Shown here: positions 36,817 through 44,973 of the stretch, piece by piece
Layout: each line of letters begins with the position of its first letter
Numbering within the stretch: position 1 is the first letter of the stretch
Assembly (NCBI GenBank): GCA_910575665.1
Contig: CAJTFB010000016.1
Coordinates: forward strand, 1 to 64,000
DNA: 64,000 bases
DNA from: Eubacteriaceae bacterium
GTDB lineage: Bacteria > Bacillota > Clostridia > Lachnospirales > Lachnospiraceae
Direction of reading: 5' to 3'
The notes under the pieces: generated by a model
Databases searched by the model: none
Told to the model about the DNA's origin: nothing
Seen by the model: the letters and a program-made list of their open reading frames with translations, nothing else
Program-made: the position numbers and the translations under genes

Positions 36817-38027
36817 ATCGGATATTTCACTCCCTCTTCAGTATCTACCTCAATCAGCAGGGTTTTCCGTATCTGCTCCATATGCTCTTCCAATTCTTCG
36901 GCACTTTTTCCACTTACAATAATAGAAAACCGGGAAGTCTTATCTTCTATTGTTCCGATCTGCATACCTGTATGGATAGTATAAAGAATATTTCTATGAA
37001 CAAAATCATAATTTTTGATAGATTCGATTCCTTGTATGGATTTTACCGTACCCTGTGGAAGATAAAATGCCATATAGCCGCAATGGCACTGGCCCTTTTG
37101 CACTTCAGGCATGACATTTAATTCCCCTAACGCAATGCGAATAAGAAACTCTTCTGTATTCACCCCGGCGCCAAGGTGTATCAAATCACTGGAAATAAAT
37201 ACACCACCACCGCGGGCCGCCGTCTCGATCAGATATACCTCATCGCCATCCATTACATACTCACTGTGACTAATTCCCTGTTTCAAACCAAATCCTTTTA
37301 TAATCCTCTCATTGAGCAAAGATACCTTTTTACATATTTCCTCACTGGCATTTGATGGGAAAATGCGGTTCTTCGCTGCAAATGCATTCTCTATATCAAA
37401 ATAAATCGTATCCCCAAGGATCAATTCCTGGTATTCATAATTCAGGGACATCGCCTCAACCACAAATTCTCTTCCCTCTGCATACTTTTCTATCACCACC
37501 TGACCAGTCGATGATTCACTCTTGGAAGAAGCAAAATATTTCTCCAATTCCATTCTGGATGAAATCTTATATACCCCTCTGCTTCCTTGGTTGTCCGCTG
37601 GTTTAATAATCGCTGCACCTTCCAGGGACTCAAAAAAATGAACTGCCTCTTCTAATGATTGAATAGTCTTATTGGGAAGCACCGGAATGCCTAACTCTTC
37701 CAGCTTTTGACGCATTTTTCCTTTATCCGTAAAAAGACATGCCGTATCATAGCCGATTCCCGGAAGTCCCATGTTATCCGCTACATAAGCCATGGTACGC
37801 ACAGGAATATCGGTTTGATCCGTAATAATACCATCTATTTTTTCTTTTTGAGCAATTTCCAGTATCTCATCTTGCCGCCTCAAATCTAGATCATATATCT
37901 TGTCCGCGTATTCCTTAAAATCCTGTGAAACCATTGGCGCTACAAGTATTACTTCACACATTTCAGCAGCCTTTTGCAAAATTGGGAGCTGATAAACTCC
38001 GGCTCCCAGAATCATTATTTTTTTCAA
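36807..38027 (-). CDS. ATP-grasp ligase, sugar-locus type
   Basis: A 406-residue ATP-grasp enzyme with an N-terminal Rossmann-like pre-domain (MILGAGVYQLPIL, DLRRQDEIL). The ATP-binding core has KPADNQGSRGV, IEKYAEGREFVVEAMS, and a metal-binding ETAARGGGVFISSDL. The product is probably an amide or acyl-phosphate intermediate, joining a carboxylate to an amine. Next to a 4-amino-sugar aminotransferase it may attach an amino acid or other acid to the amino sugar; this is inference. Start is TTG preceded by GGAGG with 10-base spacing. Confidence 0.8.
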   Translation of the reverse strand: MKKIMILGAGVYQLPILQKAAEMCEVILVAPMVSQDFKEYADKIYDLDLRRQDEILEIAQKEKIDGIITDQTDIPVRTMAYVADNMGLPGIGYDTACLFTDKGKMRQKLEELGIPVLPNKTIQSLEEAVHFFESLEGAAIIKPADNQGSRGVYKISSRMELEKYFASSKSESSTGQVVIEKYAEGREFVVEAMSLNYEYQELILGDTIYFDIENAFAAKNRIFPSNASEEICKKVSLLNERIIKGFGLKQGISHSEYVMDGDEVYLIETAARGGGVFISSDLIHLGAGVNTEEFLIRIALGELNVMPEVQKGQCHCGYMAFYLPQGTVKSIQGIESIKNYDFVHRNILYTIHTGMQIGTIEDKTSRFSIIVSGKSAEELEEHMEQIRKTLLIEVDTEEGVKYPIWE

Positions 38028-38045
38028 TATATAGGTTCCTCCAAA

Positions 38046-38705
38046 TCAAATCATTTCCAAACTGTTCTTACCTTCCAGCTGAACACATCTTACAGGGGCA
38101 AATACACGCCCCTCTATATCTGTACTTCCTTGTAAGTAACATCCCGCTCCTACCAATGTATAATCATGAACCATAATTCCATTTTTTAAAGTGCAGTTAA
38201 TGCCAAAAAAACAATTACTATTTATTTTCACACTACCCGCAACCGAACACGATATGGCAAAAAAATTAAAATCTTCCACCTGGCTATGATGGGCAACATG
38301 TGCACAGGGATAAAAGACGTTACCTGTTCCGATTCGTACATGCTTTCCAATCGTAACATTTTCCAAAAAAATATTCCCTTCCCCGATTTGATCTGCCTGA
38401 ATCAAAGCTGTCGGATGACGATATCCGATAACTTCATATCCCTTTTCTTTTAACTCCTGATATTTCATCTGACGAATTGTATTCATTTTATGATAACCCA
38501 AAGCAAGTATTACATTATATTCTTCTGCCGGAACCTCCTGCTCCATATGTTCCATAATATATATCGGCTTTTCACAAAAAATATCCGTATCTGGCTTATA
38601 TTTTTTGTCAACCAGAAAGCCTGCCACCGAAATACCATCCTCTTCCATGTATCCGGATAACAGTTCGGCGAACCTATTTATTCCAAAGATCAGTGTTTTT
38701 TTCAT
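38046..38705 (-). CDS. NeuD/PglD-type sugar acyltransferase
   Basis: A 219-residue protein with an N-terminal Rossmann-like domain (TLIFGINRFAELL) and a C-terminal left-handed beta-helix of hexapeptide repeats (IGEGNIFLENVTIGKHVRIG, then IEGRVFAPV). The conserved histidine pair lies in CAHVAHHSQVED. Family members acetylate the 4-amino group of UDP- or dTDP-4-amino-6-deoxysugars. It overlaps the GT2 gene upstream by 4 bases. Substrate is likely the WecE product or its relative. Confidence 0.85.
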   Translation of the reverse strand: MKKTLIFGINRFAELLSGYMEEDGISVAGFLVDKKYKPDTDIFCEKPIYIMEHMEQEVPAEEYNVILALGYHKMNTIRQMKYQELKEKGYEVIGYRHPTALIQADQIGEGNIFLENVTIGKHVRIGTGNVFYPCAHVAHHSQVEDFNFFAISCSVAGSVKINSNCFFGINCTLKNGIMVHDYTLVGAGCYLQGSTDIEGRVFAPVRCVQLEGKNSLEMI

Positions 38706-39664
38706 TCTTCTTTTTCCTCTCCAGATGAAACACTCTCCTGCACATTTATTTCTTCTTTTACCACATACTGAGGAGTAGCGTTAATGCACATAAATGCCCT
38801 TCCAATATACTCCCCCGTTAGTCCAATACCAATCAGAATAATTCCAGAAAAAAAGCAAACTGCTGCCATTAAAGACGGCCAGCCGAGAGACATATTTATA
38901 TTCATAATCTTTTTTATGATCAAGACCAATGCTCCCAGAAAGCCTCCGGCAGAAGCGATACTCCCGATCAAAAGAAAAATTCGCAAAGGTGCTACAGAAA
39001 AATTGATGCAATTGCTCCATAGCTTTATCAGTGACTTAAGTGTATAATTGGATTTACCATATTTTCGTGCAAAATGATCCACCTCAACACAAGCAATATA
39101 GGCAGTTGTCCGAAAAAACAACCCTCGCAGATTCGTATAGGAATGTTCATACCTAACGGCTTCTTTTATCACATATGCTTTGGCAAGCCAAAAGCTTGAT
39201 GTCCGAATATGTCTTGGCTGTTGAATCATTCTACCCAAAACCACGTTATTAAACCGACTTCCCAGGCGCCGAAAGAAACTTTGTCTCACCATAGGATACG
39301 TCCCGTATACCAGATCATATCCTTCCTTCATCTTATTAAACAACTTTGGAAATTGGGAAGGGTCGGTCTGCAGGTCATCATCCATTCCAATCACATAACT
39401 GCCGCTTACATAACGAAATCCAGCCAAAATCGCATTGTGCTGTCCAAAATTCTTTGCCAGATTAATCCCTTTCACAAAAGAGTATTCCTGGGCAAGACGA
39501 CGTATCTCCTGAAATGTTCCATCCTTAGAATAGTCATTTACAAGCACCATCTCATACGTATATCCCATCTCTGAAAGCTTGGCAGACACCTTCTCCACTA
39601 CCTCTCCGATGGACTTCTCTGAATTATAGCATGGTATTACTACTGAAACATCTGGCTGCTTCAT
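38702..39664 (-). CDS. GT2 undecaprenyl-phosphate glycosyltransferase
   Basis: A 320-residue GT-A enzyme with VSVVIPCYNSEKSI, VNDYSKDGT, GMDDDLQTDP at the metal site and two C-terminal membrane helices (about 228-250, 261-285). The layout is that of ArnC/GtrB, which load a sugar onto undecaprenyl phosphate. It lies between wecE and the ArnE/F-like pair, so an ArnC-like role with the amino sugar is expected. Start follows AAGGAG with 9-base spacing. Confidence 0.85.
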   Translation of the reverse strand: MKQPDVSVVIPCYNSEKSIGEVVEKVSAKLSEMGYTYEMVLVNDYSKDGTFQEIRRLAQEYSFVKGINLAKNFGQHNAILAGFRYVSGSYVIGMDDDLQTDPSQFPKLFNKMKEGYDLVYGTYPMVRQSFFRRLGSRFNNVVLGRMIQQPRHIRTSSFWLAKAYVIKEAVRYEHSYTNLRGLFFRTTAYIACVEVDHFARKYGKSNYTLKSLIKLWSNCINFSVAPLRIFLLIGSIASAGGFLGALVLIIKKIMNINMSLGWPSLMAAVCFFSGIILIGIGLTGEYIGRAFMCINATPQYVVKEEINVQESVSSGEEKEE

Positions 39665-39688
39665 CCTGCAACGCTCCTTCGTTTCCTA

Positions 39689-40816
39689 TTATTTATAAAA
39701 CCGTTTTACACAATCTGTAATCTTCTCTATCTCGTCTGAATTTAAGCCAAAATACATCGGCAGACGCAGTAGTCTCTCACTCTCTTTCGTTGTATACCTA
39801 TCCTCTCCATAAAACCGTCCAAAGCGTTTTCCAGCCTCAGAACTATGTAGAGGAATATAGTGAAATACCGCGCCGATCTCATGCTCCTTCAAATGCTGAA
39901 TCAGTTGTGTCCGCTCTTCTAAATCCCTTGCTTTGATATAAAACATATGGGCGTTATGAACACAATGCTCTGGAACAACAGGCAACTCGATACATCCCCT
40001 CTCAGCCAGTAGAGATAACTGGTCTCGGTATGTATCCCAGCTGCTCATTCTATCTTCATATATGATTTCCGCCGCCTCTAATTGTCCCCAGAGATATGCC
40101 GCATTGAGTTCACTGGGAAGATAAGAAGACCCCTGCTCCACCCAAGAATACTTGTCAATCTCACCGCGGAAAAACTTACTACGGTTTGTCCCCTTTTCAC
40201 GGATGATCTCCGCTTTTTCTATATTGCCCGCTTCACGGATTAGAAGGGCCCCCCCTTCTCCCATGCTGATATTTTTCGTCTCATGAAAACTATAACATCC
40301 ATAATCACCGATGGTCCCCAGGATTTTTCCTTTGTATGTGCTCATAATTCCCTGGGCCGCATCCTCGATCACAGCCAGCTGATGCCTCTGGGCAATGTCC
40401 AGAATAGTGTCCATCTCACAACTGACTCCCGCATAATGAACTGGGACGATCGCCTTTGTTTTATCGGTAATGGCAGCTTCAATAAGATTTTCATCTATAT
40501 TCATTGTATCCGGTCTGATATCAACAAATACGACCTTGGCACCGCGGAGTACAAAAGCATTTGCCGTAGATACGAATGTATAGGAAGGCATGATCACTTC
40601 ATCCCCTGGCCCAATATCTGCCAATATCGCCGCCATCTCTATGGCATGGGTACAGGAAGTCGTCAAAAGGACTTTTTGTGTTTTGGTTATTTTTTCCAAG
40701 TAATCATTACACTTTTTTGTGAATTGCCCATCCCCACATAATTTATGACAATTTACTGCTTCTTCTATATATTTAAGTTCTTTTCCCACAAAAGGTGGTT
40801 TATTGAATGGTATCAA
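39689..40816 (-). CDS. wecE: dTDP-4-amino-4,6-dideoxygalactose transaminase WecE
   Basis: A 375-residue PLP enzyme of the DegT/DnrJ/EryC1 group, closely like E. coli WecE over its whole length: IPFNKPPFVG, LCGDGQFTKKC, PSYTFVSTANAFVLRGAKV, EDAAQGIMSTYKG, and FHETKNISMGEGG with K181 for the PLP Schiff base. It transaminates dTDP-4-dehydro-6-deoxyglucose with glutamate to give dTDP-Fuc4N. RmlA/RmlB are not in the window and must be elsewhere. The TTG at 40816 is chosen because it sits 7 bases from GGAGG and gives the family N terminus MIPFN; a TTG two codons earlier is too close to the ribosome site. Confidence 0.93.
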   Translation of the reverse strand: MIPFNKPPFVGKELKYIEEAVNCHKLCGDGQFTKKCNDYLEKITKTQKVLLTTSCTHAIEMAAILADIGPGDEVIMPSYTFVSTANAFVLRGAKVVFVDIRPDTMNIDENLIEAAITDKTKAIVPVHYAGVSCEMDTILDIAQRHQLAVIEDAAQGIMSTYKGKILGTIGDYGCYSFHETKNISMGEGGALLIREAGNIEKAEIIREKGTNRSKFFRGEIDKYSWVEQGSSYLPSELNAAYLWGQLEAAEIIYEDRMSSWDTYRDQLSLLAERGCIELPVVPEHCVHNAHMFYIKARDLEERTQLIQHLKEHEIGAVFHYIPLHSSEAGKRFGRFYGEDRYTTKESERLLRLPMYFGLNSDEIEKITDCVKRFYK

Positions 40817-40898
40817 TGTCAAACCTCCATCTCTTTGTATAATAACCTATAAAGATACTAGGGTCAAAAGGTAATTTACCCCAATGATACATTTAGAT

Positions 40899-40927
40899 AT
40901 TATAGCATTGAAAGACTTAAAGTGCAA
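40899..40927 (-). promoter_or_regulatory. Promoter of the wecE operon (TTGCAC-17-TATAAT)
   Basis: On the minus strand the -35 is TTGCAC (reverse complement at 40922-40927) and the -10 is a perfect TATAAT (40899-40904) with 17-base spacing. This is the best sigma-A-type promoter in the window. An 11-base odd palindrome GGTAATTTACC at 40870-40880 lies between it and the start codon. Confidence 0.75.
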
Positions 40928-40997
40928 TAAAATTTTCAACTATACCAATTCATGTCAGTTACACATTTTTTCCTTAATCACCATTTCTTTAATAAAC

Positions 40998-41026
40998 TTG
41001 TGTCTTTTATATAAATTCTTTATGAT
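40998..41026 (+). promoter_or_regulatory. Promoter of the GNAT/acyl-cassette operon (TTGTGT-17-TATGAT)
   Basis: TTGTGT at 40998-41003 and TATGAT at 41021-41026 are 17 bases apart on the plus strand. The start codon at 41119 is 93 bases downstream. It is divergent from the wecE promoter, with about 70 bases between the two -35 boxes. Confidence 0.7.
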
Positions 41027-41118
41027 ACAAAAGCGGGATATTAGAACAGATCAGGACTATATATTGAATAACCGTATAGTAAAACCAATGTTGAATATAA
41101 AAGTGTGGAGGACATGAA

Positions 41119-41670
41119 ATGATATACGATACCGTAATTCGTGGAAAATTCGTAGATTTAAAAAGCATTACACTAGAAGATGAGGACGTGGAATTTTCCT
41201 ACCAGATAAGAAAAGAAGAAAAAAACAGCAAAACAGTAGGTCAGCTGGCATCCTGCCTTGAAGAACAGAGAAATTTTATCAAATGGCAGATCAAGGAGCC
41301 AGGCGACTATTACTTTGTTGTGTGGAACAAAAAAGGGGAGCGAATAGGGCTGATTGGCGTCTATGATATCCATGACGGAACAGGAGAAGTTGGCCGAGAA
41401 GTAAATAATGGCAGCTCAGTGGAGGCAATGGAAGCAGAAGTGCTTTTAGATGAATTTTACCGGACAGTTCTGCATTTACAAAAGATAACCTATGTAATCT
41501 ACCTGTCAAACAAAAAGCATCTCAACAACCATAAAAAAAGAGGAATCGAAATGAAAAAGATAGTAACTCGCAATGGCGTTGAATGCGCTTTTTTTGAACG
41601 ACCAGCAGATGGAAAGGATTATGCAAATACCCGTAAATTATTAGACAGAATTGGGGGCAATCAGGTTTGA
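41119..41670 (+). CDS. GNAT acetyltransferase, sugar N-acyltransferase candidate
   Basis: A 183-residue protein in the GNAT fold. The N-terminal half has RGKFVDLKSITLEDED, found in acetyltransferases of the RimJ/RimL-like group. A core strand-loop ERIGLIGVYDIHDGTGEVG holds the acyl-donor-binding region, though the usual R-G-x-G-x-A loop is not obvious. WecD, the Fuc4N N-acetyltransferase, is also a GNAT. Start ATG follows GTGGAGGACATGAA and begins the plus-strand cassette with GT2, ACP, KAS III and SDR, which could supply an unusual acyl group for it. Confidence 0.65.
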   Translation: MIYDTVIRGKFVDLKSITLEDEDVEFSYQIRKEEKNSKTVGQLASCLEEQRNFIKWQIKEPGDYYFVVWNKKGERIGLIGVYDIHDGTGEVGREVNNGSSVEAMEAEVLLDEFYRTVLHLQKITYVIYLSNKKHLNNHKKRGIEMKKIVTRNGVECAFFERPADGKDYANTRKLLDRIGGNQV

Positions 41671-42626
41671 GCAGACTAATATCTTTTGTCATCCCATGCT
41701 ATGGCTCAGAACGTACAATCGAAGATGTTGTAAATGAAATCTTGGATTTAAATTCAGAGCACCCAGAAGATGAATATGAGATCATATTGGTAAATGACTG
41801 TTCCCCAGATCATGTCTGGGATAAGATATGTATGCTGACATATAAACATTCAAATATTCGTGGAATTAATCTGTGTAGAAATTTTGGACAGCACGCGGCT
41901 CTTTTGGCAGGATACCGTCATACAAATGGGGAAATTGTTGTATCACTGGATGATGATGGACAGATTGCCGTAGAAGATACTTACAAGATCATTGACAAAC
42001 TAGATCAGGGCTATGACGTTGTTTATGGCAAATATAAGGTAAAACAACATAGCAAATTCAGAAACTGGGGATCCTGGCTTAACAGAACCATGATGGCTTA
42101 TATGGTAGATCTACCAAAAGACTTTAAAGGAAGCAGTTTTTTTGCTGCTAAGCGATTTATAATTGATGAAATCGGAAAATATCAGAATCCATATGTATAT
42201 TTGTCGGGATTGGTGTTTCGTTCAACAAATAATATCACTTCTATATTTGTCGGACACCGCTCTAGAAAGGAAGGTTGTTCCGGTTATTCTCTGAAAAAAT
42301 TAATTGCATTGTGGGTCAATGGCGCTACATCATTCTCAGTAAAACCATTACGAATTTCAACTTTTTTAGGATTTCTTTTTGCTGTCATCGGAATGTTCGG
42401 CGCTTGTGCAATTATTATAAACAAACTAATACATCCCAATATGGCAGCAGGATGGAGCTCGTTAATATCTGTTATTTTACTACTTGGTGGTATCTTGCTG
42501 GTTTCATTAGGACTGATCGGAGAGTATGTAGGAAGAATTTATTTATGTCTGAATAAGACACCACAATATGTTATAAGAGACTATGAATCCGGAACAAAAG
42601 GTAACAGCACTCCGGATGAGGATTAA
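41667..42626 (+). CDS. GT2 undecaprenyl-phosphate glycosyltransferase
   Basis: A 319-residue GT-A enzyme with ISFVIPCYGSERTI, VNDCSPD, SLDDDGQI at the metal site and two membrane helices in the C-terminal quarter. It is closest in pattern to the GT2 at 38702 (both share NLCRNFGQHAALLAGYRHT-like text), so one may be a paralogue of the other. The start is TTG overlapping the GNAT stop by 4 bases. It belongs to the divergent plus-strand unit and probably works on the acylated amino sugar. Confidence 0.82.
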   Translation: MSRLISFVIPCYGSERTIEDVVNEILDLNSEHPEDEYEIILVNDCSPDHVWDKICMLTYKHSNIRGINLCRNFGQHAALLAGYRHTNGEIVVSLDDDGQIAVEDTYKIIDKLDQGYDVVYGKYKVKQHSKFRNWGSWLNRTMMAYMVDLPKDFKGSSFFAAKRFIIDEIGKYQNPYVYLSGLVFRSTNNITSIFVGHRSRKEGCSGYSLKKLIALWVNGATSFSVKPLRISTFLGFLFAVIGMFGACAIIINKLIHPNMAAGWSSLISVILLLGGILLVSLGLIGEYVGRIYLCLNKTPQYVIRDYESGTKGNSTPDED

Positions 42627-42689
42627 CAACGTCATGTCAATCCACATAGACTTTACTTTAAAAATACCAAATAACAGGAGGTTAAAAAA

Positions 42690-42911
42690 ATGACAGAGCA
42701 GGAAAAATTAGCATTATTAGAGGAAACGTTGGAAGTTGACGAAGGATCTCTTACTCCGGATATGCATCTGGACGACATTGATGAGTTTAATTCTATGGCA
42801 GTATTATCTTTGATTGTAATGTTTGAAGATGAATTTGACAAGAAAATCACTGGAAAAGAGATAAAAACTTATACATCCGTCTCAGAAATACTGAATCGCA
42901 TGGAACGTTAA
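42690..42911 (+). CDS. Acyl carrier protein
   Basis: A 73-residue acidic, all-helical protein of the acyl carrier protein family. Ser35 in EFNSMAVL is the expected phosphopantetheine attachment site; the usual D-S-L/M has an Asn in place of Asp. The AGGAGG ribosome site is at normal spacing. It is a dedicated ACP of a small cassette rather than the housekeeping AcpP, as it sits between GT2 and KAS III rather than beside other fab genes. Confidence 0.87.
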   Translation: MTEQEKLALLEETLEVDEGSLTPDMHLDDIDEFNSMAVLSLIVMFEDEFDKKITGKEIKTYTSVSEILNRMER

Positions 42912-42936
42912 ACTGTAAACAAAGGAGGAAATTGAA

Positions 42937-44046
42937 ATGTCATATTTCAATTTTAATAATATAAAAATTACAGGAGTTACCTGTGCTGTTCCCAAAAACA
43001 AAATTAGAGCAACCGACTATTATGACAGGTTTGGACAAGATTATGTAGAGCAATTTGTAAAAATGACAGGTGTAGAGGAAATCAGAAAAACGGAACCACA
43101 CCAAACGGCATCTGACTTAGGTTATGCAGCCGCCGAGGAACTATTACAGAAAAAAGGAATAAATCGTAAAGATATAAAAGCCCTAATATTTTCTGCGCAT
43201 TCTACAGATTACAGGAGACCAGCTACAGCCTGTGTGTTACATAAACGCTTACATCTGGACCGAAATTGTGCGGCATTTGATGTTAATCTTGGATGTTCCG
43301 CATTTGTGTATTCTGCACAGATTATAAGTGCACTCATGGCGAATTCAGATATTGATAAAGGACTGTTGATCGTTGGCGAGACAATGTCCAGGATGGTACA
43401 TCCCGAAGATAAATCATCCGTTATGCTCTTTGGCGATGCCGGAGCTGCTATCCTATTTGAGAAAGTTCCGGATAATAAATTAAGTGGAATGTTGTGTTCA
43501 GAGGGAGAAGGTTACAAAGCAATTATTGCTCCAGCTGGTGGATTCCGAAATTTGAAACCAACAGAGGAAGCAATGTTATTTTCAGATGGAAATAAAAGGA
43601 CTTTATACAATACATGGATGGATGGGGCAAAAGTTTTTGAATTTACGATTCGCGATGTACCTCAGACAATAAAACATTATATGGAATACGAGAATACATC
43701 CCCAGACACCTACGATTATTTTATCATGCATCAGGCGAATAAGTACATACACAAACAGCTCCAAAAACGGTTGAAGATATCTCCAAATAAAATGCCCTTA
43801 TCTTTGGACAGATATGGAAATACATCCGCAGCAGCTATCCCTCTGACACTATGTGATGCCTTTGGTACAACAGAAGCCAAAGCAGAATATCAGATGCTAT
43901 TGTCCGGTTTTGGTGTGGGATTATCCTGGGGAGTTATGGGAACAACCATTAGCTGCGCCGATATATACCCCATTTTTGAAACAGAAGAATATTTCATGGA
44001 AGGTATTATTAATTCACCGGAGGAATGGGAGGGAACAGATGTATAA
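42937..44046 (+). CDS. 3-oxoacyl-ACP synthase III-like enzyme (KAS III/FabH family)
   Basis: A 369-residue thiolase-fold enzyme. The catalytic triad is C120 (VNLGCSAF), H265 (MHQAN) and N295 (YGNTSAAA). The protein is about 45 residues longer than housekeeping FabH (about 320). It likely condenses an acyl-CoA or acyl-ACP with malonyl-ACP to make a short 3-oxoacyl-ACP, using the adjacent ACP. It overlaps the SDR by 8 bases. Confidence 0.85.
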   Translation: MSYFNFNNIKITGVTCAVPKNKIRATDYYDRFGQDYVEQFVKMTGVEEIRKTEPHQTASDLGYAAAEELLQKKGINRKDIKALIFSAHSTDYRRPATACVLHKRLHLDRNCAAFDVNLGCSAFVYSAQIISALMANSDIDKGLLIVGETMSRMVHPEDKSSVMLFGDAGAAILFEKVPDNKLSGMLCSEGEGYKAIIAPAGGFRNLKPTEEAMLFSDGNKRTLYNTWMDGAKVFEFTIRDVPQTIKHYMEYENTSPDTYDYFIMHQANKYIHKQLQKRLKISPNKMPLSLDRYGNTSAAAIPLTLCDAFGTTEAKAEYQMLLSGFGVGLSWGVMGTTISCADIYPIFETEEYFMEGIINSPEEWEGTDV

Positions 44047-44803
44047 TTTGGTAGACTTAAAAGGAAAACGGATATTGGTAACCGGCGCATCTTCTGGCAT
44101 TGGAAAAGAGATCGTGACATTGTTGGATCAGCTGGAAGCAGAAACCATTCTTATCGCAAGACGGGAAGAAAATTTAAAAGAAATCGTCACAGGATTAGAA
44201 AATAAAAAATCTTGTTATTATGTTGCCGATTTAAGTCAATTAAATGAAATCGAAGGACTGATAAAGGAGATTGTCGCAGAACGGGGTCCGTTAGACGGAT
44301 TCGTCCATAGTGCTGGAATTGCCAGTTCAAGACCATTTAGAACGATCAAACCAGATATTTTAGATCAGGTCATGAAGATCAATTTTTACTCATTTGTTGA
44401 ATTATGCCGGTGCCTCACTGCCAAAAAGAGGTTTTCAGAGACAGGATGTAACATCGTAGGGATATCTTCTACGTCTTCAATACTTGGGAACAGCAGCAAG
44501 ACGGCATATTGTGCTTCCAAGGCCGCTATGGATGCCGCCGTCCGATGTATGGCAAAAGAGCTGGCGAATAAACACATAAGAGTTAACACGGTGGCACCAG
44601 CATTCATCAAAACAGATATCTATGAGTCTTTTTTGGAAAAGGGAGAAGGCTCAAAAGATGCGGAATTAACTATGGCAAGACAATACCTTGGTTTAGGGCG
44701 GCCGTCAGATGTTGCCAACCTAACAGCGTTCCTACTAAGTGAAGCCTCACGTTTTATTACTGGCTCTACAATTGGAGTAGACGGTGGAAAACTTTCATGG
44801 TAA
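44039..44803 (+). CDS. Short-chain dehydrogenase (FabG-like 3-oxoacyl-ACP reductase candidate)
   Basis: A 254-residue SDR: TGASSGIG at 15-22, GISSTSS with the catalytic serine, YCASK as the Tyr-Lys pair and TVAPAFIKTDI after the active site, with a C-terminal GSTIGVDGGKLSW, the FabG pattern. It probably reduces the 3-oxoacyl-ACP made by the KAS III to 3-hydroxyacyl-ACP. The start at 44039 is preceded by a GGAGG; the frame is open further upstream only inside the KAS III gene. It is the last gene of the plus cassette. Confidence 0.85.
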   Translation: MYNLVDLKGKRILVTGASSGIGKEIVTLLDQLEAETILIARREENLKEIVTGLENKKSCYYVADLSQLNEIEGLIKEIVAERGPLDGFVHSAGIASSRPFRTIKPDILDQVMKINFYSFVELCRCLTAKKRFSETGCNIVGISSTSSILGNSSKTAYCASKAAMDAAVRCMAKELANKHIRVNTVAPAFIKTDIYESFLEKGEGSKDAELTMARQYLGLGRPSDVANLTAFLLSEASRFITGSTIGVDGGKLSW

Positions 44804-44973
44804 CGACATATCATAAATAGAATATACTTTGGAGAAAGCCGCTATATTTCTTGAAGACAAACAACAATCGGAAAAAAGCAAATAAGTAAATACTGGACCG
44901 GCTCTCCGTGCTGTATCATGTAGGTCATCGTGTATTCCATTGTTTTAGGCTTCGGGACAAAACGGGGCAATTC
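44804..44973. other. Convergent gap after the acyl cassette
   Basis: 170 bases between convergent units. No clear Rho-independent terminator is seen for either gene. Short open frames exist (for example minus strand 44842-44940, 32 codons) but lack ribosome sites and support. Confidence 0.3.

Larger units (their letters stand above)
40817..41118. other. 302-base divergent gap between wecE and the acyl cassette
   Basis: Contains both divergent promoters described separately and an 11-base odd palindrome (40870-40880) in the wecE leader that could be an operator. The stretch between promoters is AT-rich. No small open frame is supported. Confidence 0.55.

Noticed and set aside
44804-44973. Insertion-sequence remnant between the convergent units
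   Set aside because: Short protein-like frames exist on both strands but none carries a transposase motif or terminal repeats.
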